Shown: positions 1-5,500, numbered from the stretch's first letter. The stretch: DNA of 7,389 nt from DAOTUB01 sp034437455 (GCA_034437455.1 DAOTUB010000137.1:1-7389); one strand, 5' to 3'. The notes: a model not told the origin generated them from the sequence alone. Made by a program: numbers and translations.

Positions 1-61
1 CCATTTATGGCAAAACGGCATCTGACCAGCGTCCTTTTGGCACTCAAACGCGATGAGTGCT

Positions 62-89
62 GGAACGGAAAGCGGAACAAAAATGGAAC
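62..89 (+). repeat. Three GGAAC direct repeats upstream of the response regulator
   Basis: GGAAC occurs at 62-66, 74-78 and 85-89, with starts 12 and 11 bases apart, close to one helical turn. OmpR-family regulators bind tandem half-sites about 11 bp apart, so this could be an upstream regulatory site of the regulator gene that starts at 182. The motif is only five bases, so chance is a real alternative. I see no convincing -35/-10 pair in 1-181, and the left edge of the window may cut off the real promoter. Confidence 0.25.
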
Positions 90-181
90 CAATTAGGAGA
101 CATCCCGGAGCCTATTTTCATCACCCCAGACTGGACCTCAATCGTCACCTTCTCCCATCTTTGGAAAGCAAGAGTGTACCA

Positions 182-871
182 ATGACTGAAAAGATCCTAA
201 TAATCGACGATGATGAGAAGCTGTTAAAGATCGTAGCCCTGACGTTAGAATCAAAGGGTTATGTTGTCTTCACAGCGAAGAACGGGGAAGAAGGAGAATC
301 GCTCTTTCACCAGATCGCTCCTGATCTAGTGATCTTGGATGTTATGATGCCAGGCTTGAAAGGATGGGATGTCTGCCAACGCCTGCGCCAAGTCTCTTCC
401 GTCCCTATCATTTTCTTGACGGCCCTGGGCGAGACCAATCATCTGGTTCGTGGACTACAGACAGGAGCGGATGATTACGTAGCCAAGCCTGTTAGACCGA
501 TCGAACTGGAAGCACGAGTCACTGCCCTGTTGCGTCGAGTTCGTATGTCCCACGAACCACCAAAAGTGTTGCGCTTTGAAAACGACACCTTGATCATCAA
601 TCGCGCTGAGCAAAAAGCCTTTGTCCAGGGCCAGGAAGTGTCGTTAAGCCCCACCGAGTACAATCTACTTCTGTTTATGGCTGAACGCGCTGGGCGCATC
701 CTCTCCACCGAATTGATATTTGACGCTATCTGGGGGATACGGTCCGAAACACAGATGGAGAGCGTCAAGTGGCACATCTGGCGCCTACGACAAAAGATCG
801 AGACCGATCCCAAAAACCCTCGCTTTATTCTCACTGAACGCGGTAAAGGCTATCGTTTTTCTCCCCACTAA
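182..871 (+). CDS. OmpR/PhoB-family response regulator (orphan in this window)
   Basis: A 229-residue two-component response regulator, the usual length for the OmpR/PhoB family. The receiver domain (about residues 3-115) has the acidic pocket D9-D10-D11, phospho-acceptor D53 in LVILDVMMPG, switch T80 and the conserved K102-P103. The C-terminal winged-helix DNA-binding domain (about 130-227) carries LSPTEYNLL, the recognition-helix region VKWHIWRLRQKIE and the wing RGKGYRF. The frame is open upstream to an ATG at 53. The receiver domain starts right after the ATG at 182, and the 43 extra residues have no domain character, so 182 is chosen. Its ribosome binding site is weak (AGAG at 171-174). 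No sensor kinase lies in the window, so the signal is unknown. A PhoB-box-like direct repeat begins 12 bases after the stop codon and is a plausible target. The family call is firm; the regulon is not. Confidence 0.95.
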   Translation: MTEKILIIDDDEKLLKIVALTLESKGYVVFTAKNGEEGESLFHQIAPDLVILDVMMPGLKGWDVCQRLRQVSSVPIIFLTALGETNHLVRGLQTGADDYVAKPVRPIELEARVTALLRRVRMSHEPPKVLRFENDTLIINRAEQKAFVQGQEVSLSPTEYNLLLFMAERAGRILSTELIFDAIWGIRSETQMESVKWHIWRLRQKIETDPKNPRFILTERGKGYRFSPH

Positions 872-882
872 CCCTGCCCCAA

Positions 883-924
883 TCCAAACCAAATTCAAAC
901 CCTCCTATGCTACAATAAGATTGA
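883..924 (+). promoter_or_regulatory. PhoB-box-like activator site with extended -10 promoter, copy 1
   Basis: Two 7-bp half-sites, CCAAACC (884-890) and TCAAACC (895-901), are separated by AAAT, giving an 11-bp period. Nine bases after the second half-site comes the extended -10 TG-C-TACAAT (TG at 908-909, hexamer 911-916). No normal -35 hexamer lies 16-18 bp upstream of the -10. In activator-dependent promoters of the PhoB type the 7-4-7 box replaces the -35 about 10 bp upstream of the -10, and this is the same geometry. Expected transcription start is near 923. The copy at 1203-1244 matches at 39 of 42 positions. That the neighbouring response regulator binds here is an inference. Confidence 0.55.
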
Positions 925-1036
925 AAGTCCCATTTGTAGGTGCGGTACAGGCACAATAACAGGAACATACCGCAGGGAGGTGACACATTCACGATAATCT
1001 CCGTAAAGATGCTCAAGCTCACTATCGCTAAAGTAT

Positions 1037-1119
1037 ACCTGTATCCGCTACATCGGCCAACACACTGATACTACACTGACCAACACATCGACACTCAGAC
1101 TCACCTGTATCCGCTACAT
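1037..1119 (+). repeat. Exact 17-nt direct repeat pair
   Basis: ACCTGTATCCGCTACAT occurs at 1037-1053 and again at 1103-1119, offset by 66 bases. Each copy contains TGTA-N5-TACA, able to form a short stem with the loop TCCGC. Both follow ACA/CTGA-rich stretches (CCAACACA at 1057 and 1080 also repeats). The offset is a multiple of three, but a TGA at 1066-1068 breaks the shared frame, so a coding repeat is unlikely. The repeats fall inside the candidate small RNA. Confidence 0.6.
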
Positions 1120-1147
1120 AAACCCAATAGAAGCTCATCATCGCAGA

Positions 1148-1185
1148 AGCTACCGGGCCTAAAAAATCAGGTCCGGTAGCTTTTT
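1148..1185 (+). terminator. Strong Rho-independent terminator
   Basis: AGCTACCGGGCCT (1148-1160) pairs over 13 positions, with one G-U wobble, with AGGTCCGGTAGCT (1169-1181) across an 8-nt A-rich loop. A TTTTT run (1181-1185) follows. No T-run follows on the other strand, so it acts on rightward transcripts. It would end the RNA from the copy-1 promoter or a long regulator transcript. Confidence 0.88.
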
Positions 1186-1202
1186 ACTAAACTCTCCACT
1201 GT

Positions 1203-1244
1203 TCCAAACCAAATTCAAACCTTTGTATGCTACAATAAGATTGA
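1203..1244 (+). promoter_or_regulatory. PhoB-box-like activator site with extended -10 promoter, copy 2
   Basis: Second copy of the 42-bp module. Half-sites CCAAACC (1204-1210) and TCAAACC (1215-1221) flank AAAT. The TG is at 1228-1229 and the -10 TACAAT at 1231-1236. The only three differences from copy 1 fall between the box and the extended -10; both half-sites, the AAAT and the TATGCTACAATAAGATTGA block are identical. It sits 17 bases after the terminator, so it would start a new transcript near 1243. That transcript runs towards the 3' end of the oppositely oriented prenyl synthase gene. Confidence 0.55.
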
Positions 1245-1435
1245 GTCTAAAACAACCAGAACATCCGCAGTCATAACAACGCAGCCCAATAAATGGTTGG
1301 CTAGGCTAATGCTGGCGTGGCCGTGATAGAAACATTGACACTTACAACACTGACATACATCACAGTCACAACGCAGACACCACGATAACAACAACGATAC
1401 TCACGGTCACGTCAGCACTGACTCCACTTACCCCC
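1245..1435. other. Gene-free ACA-rich stretch after the copy-2 promoter
   Basis: No reading frame of credible composition or intrinsic terminator is seen here on either strand. The segment 1254-1270 (AACCAGAACATCCGCAG) resembles 958-975 downstream of copy 1, which suggests that the two promoter modules belong to a duplicated unit that has since decayed. The rest is rich in ACA, CACTGA and CAGTCAC words. It lies between converging transcription from the copy-2 promoter and the prenyl synthase gene. Confidence 0.4.
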
Positions 1436-2458
1436 TCACATCTTGCGATTATGAAGCCTCTGTGCCAATTCTTGAAGCGCGTCAACAGACGGCTCTTGCA
1501 AATTTACCTGTTCTAATACAGCTACAGCCTGACTATGATACTCGTGCACCAATTGTTCGACGTATTCACGACTGTTTGCTTGATGCAACAAGTGCGTTGC
1601 ACGGTGGACATCGCTCATCGAGAGTTTTTGATGAGCCAGTAAAGCACGTAATTCTGCACTTTGCTCCAGGCCATAAAGAATAGGCAGCGTCTTTTTACGC
1701 CGGATAATATCACTGCCGACGGGCTTGCCAGTGACCGCTGGATCGCCCCAGATACCCAGGATGTCGTCGCGCATCTGGAAAGCTAATCCCAAGTGGCGAC
1801 CAAACGAACGCAGATGTTGGCGATAAGAAGTCGAGACATCAGCGACGAGAGCGCCCATTTCACACGCGCAAGATACCAACGCAGCAGTCTTACCCTCAAC
1901 CATCGCCAGATAATCGGCGACCGAAACACCATCACAGTTCTCGAAACCAATGTCGAGATATTGACCACCAGTAAGAGCCACACAGGTCTGGTTGAATAGA
2001 CGATGAGCGGCCACGACACTTTCGGCAGGCACCCCTCGGTCAGAGAGCCGCAGCAAAGCAAGCTGAGCCAGTGCAAACATCGTATCCCCAGCATTGATCG
2101 CCTGCGCCTCCCCCCATAACGACCAAACCGTAGGACGGTCGCGCCGGACCTCATCTCGATCCTCAATGTCATCGTGAATAAGTGAAAAGTTGTGCAACAG
2201 CTCGATAGCGGCAGCAGCAGGGAGTGCCTGCTCCCAGTCTCCGCCGCAAGCCTCGCACATTAGCAGACAGAGCACGGGTCGCACGCGCTTGCCGGTTTGC
2301 GTCTGGCAGGGATTGAATGCGGCGTCGGCCCAACCCAGATGATAATGCAGCATACCATACAGTTCAGCCTGGCGCGGATCGGTTCCCTGAACAACGGCGC
2401 GCATTTCCGCTTCGAGGGATGGCAAATAGCGAACAAAACAGTTTTCAAGCTCACGCAT
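1436..2458 (-). CDS. Polyprenyl (probably geranylgeranyl) diphosphate synthase
   Basis: A 340-residue trans-isoprenyl diphosphate synthase, cytoplasmic and Mg-dependent. It condenses DMAPP or an allylic diphosphate with IPP. Seen in order: GKRVRP (56-61), first Asp-rich motif DDIED (96-100), R105-R106, GGQ (164-166), K190-T191, and second Asp-rich region QMRDDILG (228-235) followed by WGDPAVTGKPVGSD and RRKKTLP. The first motif lacks the two-residue insert of bacterial farnesyl synthases and has Phe at position -5, which in this superfamily points to a C20 product; this is an inference. The second motif ends in Gly (DDILG), as in actinobacterial IdsA-like enzymes. The start at 2458 is chosen because GGAGG (2468-2472) lies nine bases upstream; a longer frame to 2536 would overlap idi by 86 bases. 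It overlaps the idi stop by 8 bases, so the two are probably translationally coupled and supply isoprenoid precursors together. Confidence 0.93.
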   Translation of the reverse strand: MRELENCFVRYLPSLEAEMRAVVQGTDPRQAELYGMLHYHLGWADAAFNPCQTQTGKRVRPVLCLLMCEACGGDWEQALPAAAAIELLHNFSLIHDDIEDRDEVRRDRPTVWSLWGEAQAINAGDTMFALAQLALLRLSDRGVPAESVVAAHRLFNQTCVALTGGQYLDIGFENCDGVSVADYLAMVEGKTAALVSCACEMGALVADVSTSYRQHLRSFGRHLGLAFQMRDDILGIWGDPAVTGKPVGSDIIRRKKTLPILYGLEQSAELRALLAHQKLSMSDVHRATHLLHQANSREYVEQLVHEYHSQAVAVLEQVNLQEPSVDALQELAQRLHNRKM

Positions 2459-3485
2459 TGCAGTTAACCTCCGTCTCATACAGAGAGGTATTCTGGAGAG
2501 CCCGAATGTCGGCTGCGCCAGCGGCGAACATAGCAACGCGCAACTGGGTGATGAGGATCGCGAGCAGTTCGGCTACGGCGGCAGCAGATTCGTTAGCTGC
2601 GCGAAGGAAAGGGCCGGCACTGCCACACACAGCCGCTCCCAACGCGATAGCCTTGGCCACCTGGATACCATCGCGAATACCTCCACTAGCCAAGACGGGC
2701 AATCCCGCCGCGCCTCGGCGGGCCATCAGCAGACTTTCGGTGGTCGAGATACCCCAATCGGCAAAGAGCGCGGCTACCTGCCGTTCACGCTCGCCCCTGG
2801 CGCGATGCATCTCCACCTGGCTCCACGAACTGCCACCGGCCCCGGCGACGTCGATGGCAGCGACACCGGCCCCCGCCAGTTGGCGCGCCACCCGTTCCGA
2901 AATCCCCCACCCCACCTCTTTGGCGATCACGGGCACCTCCAAGGCTCGACAAATCGCCTCGATCTTGGGCAACAACCCGGAAAAGTGAGCGTTCCCTTCC
3001 GGCTGAAGCGCCTCTTGCAGTGGATTGAGATGCAGGATGAGGGCATCTGCTTCAATCATCTCCACGGCGCGGCGGCACTCGTCGAGACCATAGCCATAGT
3101 TCAGTTGTATCGCGCCCAGGTTGGCCATCAAAAAGATGTCAGGAGCGACGTGGCGCACGCGATAGGTATCCGCCCAAGCAGGCTCTTCGATAGCGGCTCG
3201 TTGGGAACCCACGCCCATTCCCACTCCAGCATCCTGAGCCGCTTCTGCCAGCCGCTCGTTGATTATCTTCGCCTCCGGTGTGCCGCCGGTCATCGAAGAG
3301 ATGACAAACGGCGCCACCAAGCGCTCGTTCAAAAACCTTGTAGAAGTATCTACGTCCTCAAGGTTAAACGCCGGCAGCGCGCAATGGACAAATCGATAAC
3401 GCTCAAAGCCGGCCGAGAGATGTTTGAAAGCCACGTCCTCTTGCAGATTGATACGGATATGATCAGATTTGCGTCGTTGATGCAT
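2451..3485 (-). CDS. fni: Type 2 isopentenyl-diphosphate delta-isomerase (FMN-dependent)
   Basis: A 344-residue cytoplasmic flavoenzyme that interconverts IPP and DMAPP using reduced FMN and Mg. It is a TIM-barrel enzyme of the usual family length. Visible signatures are the N-terminal substrate-binding RKSDH (5-9), SSMTGG (63-68), GVGSQR (91-96), ANLGA (121-125), the catalytic and metal-binding stretch HLNPLQEALQPEGN (152-165), K189, the FMN-phosphate region DVAGAGGSSW (212-221), GGIRDG (268-273) and GPFL (291-294). The ATG at 3485 has GGAGG (3490-3494) four bases upstream. It is the first gene of a two-gene operon; its last codons contain the start of the prenyl synthase (AATGCGTGA). It has its own leftward promoter (TTGACA-17-TATCAT) and is divergent from acpP. 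The symbol idi is also used for this type. Confidence 0.96.
   Translation of the reverse strand: MHQRRKSDHIRINLQEDVAFKHLSAGFERYRFVHCALPAFNLEDVDTSTRFLNERLVAPFVISSMTGGTPEAKIINERLAEAAQDAGVGMGVGSQRAAIEEPAWADTYRVRHVAPDIFLMANLGAIQLNYGYGLDECRRAVEMIEADALILHLNPLQEALQPEGNAHFSGLLPKIEAICRALEVPVIAKEVGWGISERVARQLAGAGVAAIDVAGAGGSSWSQVEMHRARGERERQVAALFADWGISTTESLLMARRGAAGLPVLASGGIRDGIQVAKAIALGAAVCGSAGPFLRAANESAAAVAELLAILITQLRVAMFAAGAADIRALQNTSLYETEVNCNA
2468..2472 (-). promoter_or_regulatory. Ribosome binding site that fixes the prenyl synthase start
   Basis: GGAGG on the minus strand, nine bases before the ATG at 2458 and inside the end of the idi gene. No comparable site precedes the in-frame upstream ATG codons, so it supports the shorter 340-residue protein. 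Confidence 0.75.
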
Positions 3486-3535
3486 GCTTCCTCCGTAACC
3501 TATGATAGCCTTTCGTGTTATTTATGACAGGTTGT

Positions 3536-3564
3536 ATGATACCTATACTTGAGCCAGTTGTCAA
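3536..3564 (-). promoter_or_regulatory. Promoter of the idi-prenyl synthase operon
   Basis: On the minus strand, TTGACA (3564-3559), a 17-base spacer and TATCAT (3541-3536) form a near-consensus housekeeping promoter. The expected start point is near 3529, giving a leader of about 44 bases before the ATG. A second TATCAT (3507-3502) has no matching -35. Confidence 0.75.
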
Positions 3565-3597
3565 ACCAAGAGTTCACAACTTGTCTCCGTTTGACAA
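3558..3597. repeat. 9-bp inverted repeat spanning the two divergent -35 boxes
   Basis: TTGTCAAAC (3558-3566) and GTTTGACAA (3589-3597) are exact reverse complements, 22 bases apart. Each arm holds the TTGACA -35 of one of the two divergent promoters, which explains six of the nine matching positions; the three flanking matches per arm are extra. A regulator bound across both arms could control idi and acpP together, but the symmetry could also be chance around two consensus -35 boxes. Confidence 0.5.
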
Positions 3598-3618
3598 AAC
3601 TCCCATAAAGGGTAGAAT
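3591..3618 (+). promoter_or_regulatory. acpP promoter
   Basis: TTGACA (3591-3596), a 16-base spacer and TAGAAT (3613-3618) form a strong housekeeping-type promoter. The start is expected near 3625, leaving a leader of about 40 bases with a strong ribosome binding site. Confidence 0.78.
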
Positions 3619-3650
3619 TTGCTCCAAGCATAAACTTTAGAACTATATTA

Positions 3651-3656
3651 AGGAGG
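3651..3656 (+). promoter_or_regulatory. acpP ribosome binding site
   Basis: AGGAGG lies eight bases before ATG 3665 and five before the in-frame TTG 3662. Both are possible, but the ATG is preferred by codon type and spacing. The strong site suits a highly expressed carrier protein. Confidence 0.8.
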
Positions 3657-3664
3657 TAAGGTTG

Positions 3665-3910
3665 ATGTCCCAAGAAACGTTTGAAAAAGTCAAAGATATC
3701 ATCGTTGATTTGTTAGGAGTAGATCCAGAAAAGGTCACACTAGACGCAGGCTTTCGCGAGGATCTGGAAGCAGATTCGCTCGATCTCGTTGAATTGATTA
3801 TGGAGTTCGAGGACGTGTTCGGAGGAACCATCTCCGACGAGGATGCGCAACAGATCAAGACGGTTGGTCAGGCAGTGGAGTACCTCGAAGCGCACATGTC
3901 GGAAGAATAG
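3665..3910 (+). CDS. acpP: Acyl carrier protein
   Basis: An 81-residue, strongly acidic protein of the typical ACP length. It carries the growing acyl chain of type II fatty-acid synthesis as a thioester on a 4'-phosphopantetheine arm. The attachment serine is S38 in the classic EADSLDLVELIMEFEDVFG motif (35-53), where the acidic helix II is the docking surface for partner enzymes. Helix I (FEKVKDIIVDLLGV) and the C-terminal TVGQAVEYLEAH also match. It is a single-gene unit with its own promoter and terminator; no other fab genes are next to it. It is transcribed away from idi. A TTG three bases earlier would add one Met but is less likely. Confidence 0.97.
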   Translation: MSQETFEKVKDIIVDLLGVDPEKVTLDAGFREDLEADSLDLVELIMEFEDVFGGTISDEDAQQIKTVGQAVEYLEAHMSEE

Positions 3911-3938
3911 CCGAGTCTGAGCCGACACCAGAGCATAG

Positions 3939-3967
3939 GGCCGCCGACAGATTTTCGGCGGCCTTTT
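3939..3967 (+). terminator. Rho-independent terminator of acpP
   Basis: GGCCGCCGA (3939-3947) pairs perfectly over 9 bp with TCGGCGGCC (3955-3963) across a 7-base loop, and TTTT (3964-3967) follows. It starts 28 bases after the acpP stop. The T-run abuts the promoter region of the next gene. Confidence 0.9.
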
Positions 3968-3983
3968 GCTTTGTGGAAATCTA

Positions 3984-3992
3984 TGCTATACT
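3984..3992 (+). promoter_or_regulatory. Extended -10 promoter of the DUF6485 gene
   Basis: TG-C-TATACT, with the hexamer at 3987-3992, is an extended -10. No good -35 is seen 17 bases upstream (TTTTGC overlaps the acpP terminator T-run). The start is expected near 3999, about 30 bases before the ATG. The TATGCTA context resembles the two repeated promoters at 906-916 and 1226-1236. Confidence 0.5.
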
Positions 3993-4028
3993 CTACCCAT
4001 CGCTTTGATCTCACCGGAGGAAAAGAGT

Positions 4029-4226
4029 ATGGAGTGTAACATCAACGAGAATCGAGCCGAATGCACCTGCACCTACGAGCCTTGTCCACGAAAGGGCAAA
4101 TGCTGTGACTGCATCCGCTACCACTGGCGAATGGGAGAACTGCCAGGCTGCCTCTTCCCACCCCAAGCAGAGCGCACGTACGACCGCTCCATTGCCCATT
4201 TCGTGCGCATCCACAGCCAGAAGTAG
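4029..4226 (+). CDS. DUF6485-family Cys-rich small protein
   Basis: A 65-residue protein recognised from overall pattern as DUF6485, a family of short bacterial and archaeal proteins of unknown function. It has eight cysteines, all in the first 41 residues (C3, C12, C14, C19, C25, C26, C28, C41), in patterns such as CxC and CCxC, plus H32. This arrangement suggests one or two bound metal ions, zinc or an iron-sulfur cluster, but this is an inference. The family-like core runs CTYEPCPRKGKCCDC, then GELPGC and a conserved-looking TYDRSIAHF near the end. There is no signal peptide or membrane segment, so it should be cytoplasmic. The ATG follows GGAGG (4016-4020) by eight bases. It has its own promoter; the glycosidase remnant begins 40 bases downstream and may share the transcript. 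The function is not known. Confidence 0.85.
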   Translation: MECNINENRAECTCTYEPCPRKGKCCDCIRYHWRMGELPGCLFPPQAERTYDRSIAHFVRIHSQK

Positions 4227-4861
4227 AACCATTTCCCCAATTCGATCCCCAGAGGGAAGAGGATCCATGCAAGCCTGGCGGATCTGGGCGTGTACGGCTG
4301 CAATTATCACACCGCTCGTGGCGATCGGCATCCTAACTGCGTCACCGCCAGCCGCACACGCTGAAATTCCATCTACACCTCCTCCTCCACCCTCCCACCT
4401 GGGTTACGGCGCCAACGTGCGCCAAGAATACATCATCGACTCGCTATTTGCACCGCTGGGTTTCGAGTGGATCAAATTGTGGGAAGAGTACGAGGATGAA
4501 CCGCCTGCAACAAGACTGCCGTACCAGGTTTTGTTTACCATCGAGTGCAACGGTATGCCCACAAACCTCGACGCTTGGGGCGACCACGTCACAGCGATCG
4601 CCCAAGCCGGCCTGGGACGTGTCGAGGCCTGAGATAGAGCAAGCCAACTACATCACAAGGGCCTTCCAGTACGCCGACGAGCATTGGCCCTGGATGGGCG
4701 CGATGTTTGTCTGGAATCTGGACTGGCACGATTATCATACCTGGGATTGTGAAGCGGCCCGCTACTTTTCCCTGCGCACAAATAACGGCTCCGACAAAGG
4801 ACTTCCGTCGCTAGCCTACGACGCCCTGGCAACGATGGAGCGGCGGCCCGGACACTTTGGC

Positions 4862-5182
4862 CCCAAGCTGAAGGTCGAGCCAGCCTTCCTTGCCTTCCTG
4901 ACCACCATGGGCAAACACGACATCTTTACAAGCACTCTCCATCCACAGAACGTCGGCTACCGCGTGTTAGACTGGACGGCGACAGTCGCGACAGGAATGC
5001 CGGTGACCCCCACTCTGGCGATCACCACAGGCCTCCAGGGAGAACCGCTAATGATAACGGTAAACAGCACAGGCTACCCGACAGGGACCTTCACGGGCAT
5101 CATCACGGTGACAGCGCCAACGACGGACGTAATGAACGCTCCACAGACAGTTCCAGTTACACTGACTGTCGCGCCTCCTCCC
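4862..5182 (+). repeat. BACON-like module 1 (107 codons)
   Basis: First of two tandem beta-sandwich-like modules at the end of the glycosidase remnant, offset from module 2 by exactly 321 bases. It has the typical late signature NSTGYPTGTFTGIITV then PQTVPVTLTVAP, as in BACON and related carbohydrate-binding or cell-surface modules. The first third differs clearly from module 2, while the stretch from WTATVA onward is almost the same in DNA and protein. A PPPP linker follows. Confidence 0.75.
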
Positions 5183-5500
5183 CCAAAGCTAACCATCATT
5201 CCCCCCACCCTAACCTTCCTGGCCGATGTGGACGAGCCACATATTTTCACAAACGTAGTGATACCTACAAACATCGGGCACGGGGTGTTGACCTGGACGG
5301 CGACGGTCGCGCCAGGGATGCAAGTGACCCCCACCCTGGCGATCACCACAGGCTTGCAAGGGGAACCATTGACAGTCACCGTGGACAGCACAGGGTACAC
5401 CACCGGGACCTTTACGGGCATCATCACGGTGATGGCTACGACGACGGATGTCCTGGATACACCACAGATCGCGCCGGTGACGCTCCTCGTCGCGCCGGAG
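5183..5500 (+). repeat. BACON-like module 2
   Basis: Second module: PKLTIIPPTLTFL, then LTWTATVAPGMQVTPTLAIT, TGTFTGIITV and PQIAPVTLLVAP. It is directly followed by the short tail EVHRIYLPITLRPAT. The nearly unchanged copy with module 1 over about 65 codons suggests recent duplication or gene conversion. Confidence 0.75.

Larger units (their letters stand above)
923..1186 (+). ncRNA. Candidate small RNA between copy-1 promoter and terminator
   Basis: The approximately 260-nt stretch starts at the expected start point of the copy-1 promoter and ends at a strong intrinsic terminator. No credible protein gene lies in it; the longest forward reading frame from an ATG (1009-1068) has 19 codons and no ribosome binding site at the right distance. 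Structure is visible. A 7-bp hairpin pairs TGCGGTA (941-947) with TACCGCA (968-974). A Shine-Dalgarno-like AGGGAGGTGA follows directly (974-983). An exact 17-nt repeat occurs at 1037-1053 and 1103-1119, each holding a small TGTA-TCCGC-TACA hairpin. The alternative is that this is a long 3' untranslated region of the response regulator mRNA, since no terminator is seen right after that gene. Ends are predicted only. Confidence 0.4.

Noticed and set aside
53..181. N-terminal 43-residue extension of the response regulator
   Set aside because: No ribosome binding site precedes the ATG at 53, the segment lacks domain character, and the receiver domain begins normally at the ATG at 182.
831..1022. 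Minus-strand 63-codon frame in the gap after the regulator
   Set aside because: It crosses the regulator end and the promoter repeat, has no ribosome binding site and shows no protein-like composition.
1009..1068. 19-codon ORF (MLKLTIAKVYLYPLH...) as a real peptide gene
   Set aside because: The strong SD-like sequence is 28 bases upstream, too far, and there is no other support.
1037..1119. CRISPR-like repeat
   Set aside because: Only two 17-nt copies, with internal similarity in the interval and no cas genes.
1405..1435. Terminator for the prenyl synthase operon
   Set aside because: GTCAG-CA-CTGAC (about 1411-1422) is palindromic but too short in loop and stem and has no T-run on the minus strand.
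2459..2536. Upstream starts for the prenyl synthase
   Set aside because: They would overlap idi by up to 86 bases and lack a ribosome binding site, whereas the ATG at 2458 has GGAGG nine bases upstream.
4448..4628. Reading the second glycosidase frame as a gene starting at 4448
   Set aside because: Its first 60 residues are the out-of-frame shadow of the real barrel sequence; sensible protein begins only at about 4629.
4621..4640. Programmed +1 frameshift at GCC-TGA like that of release factor 2
   Set aside because: There is no slippery codon or upstream SD-like stimulator, and the expected middle of the barrel is missing, so a simple shift would not restore an enzyme.
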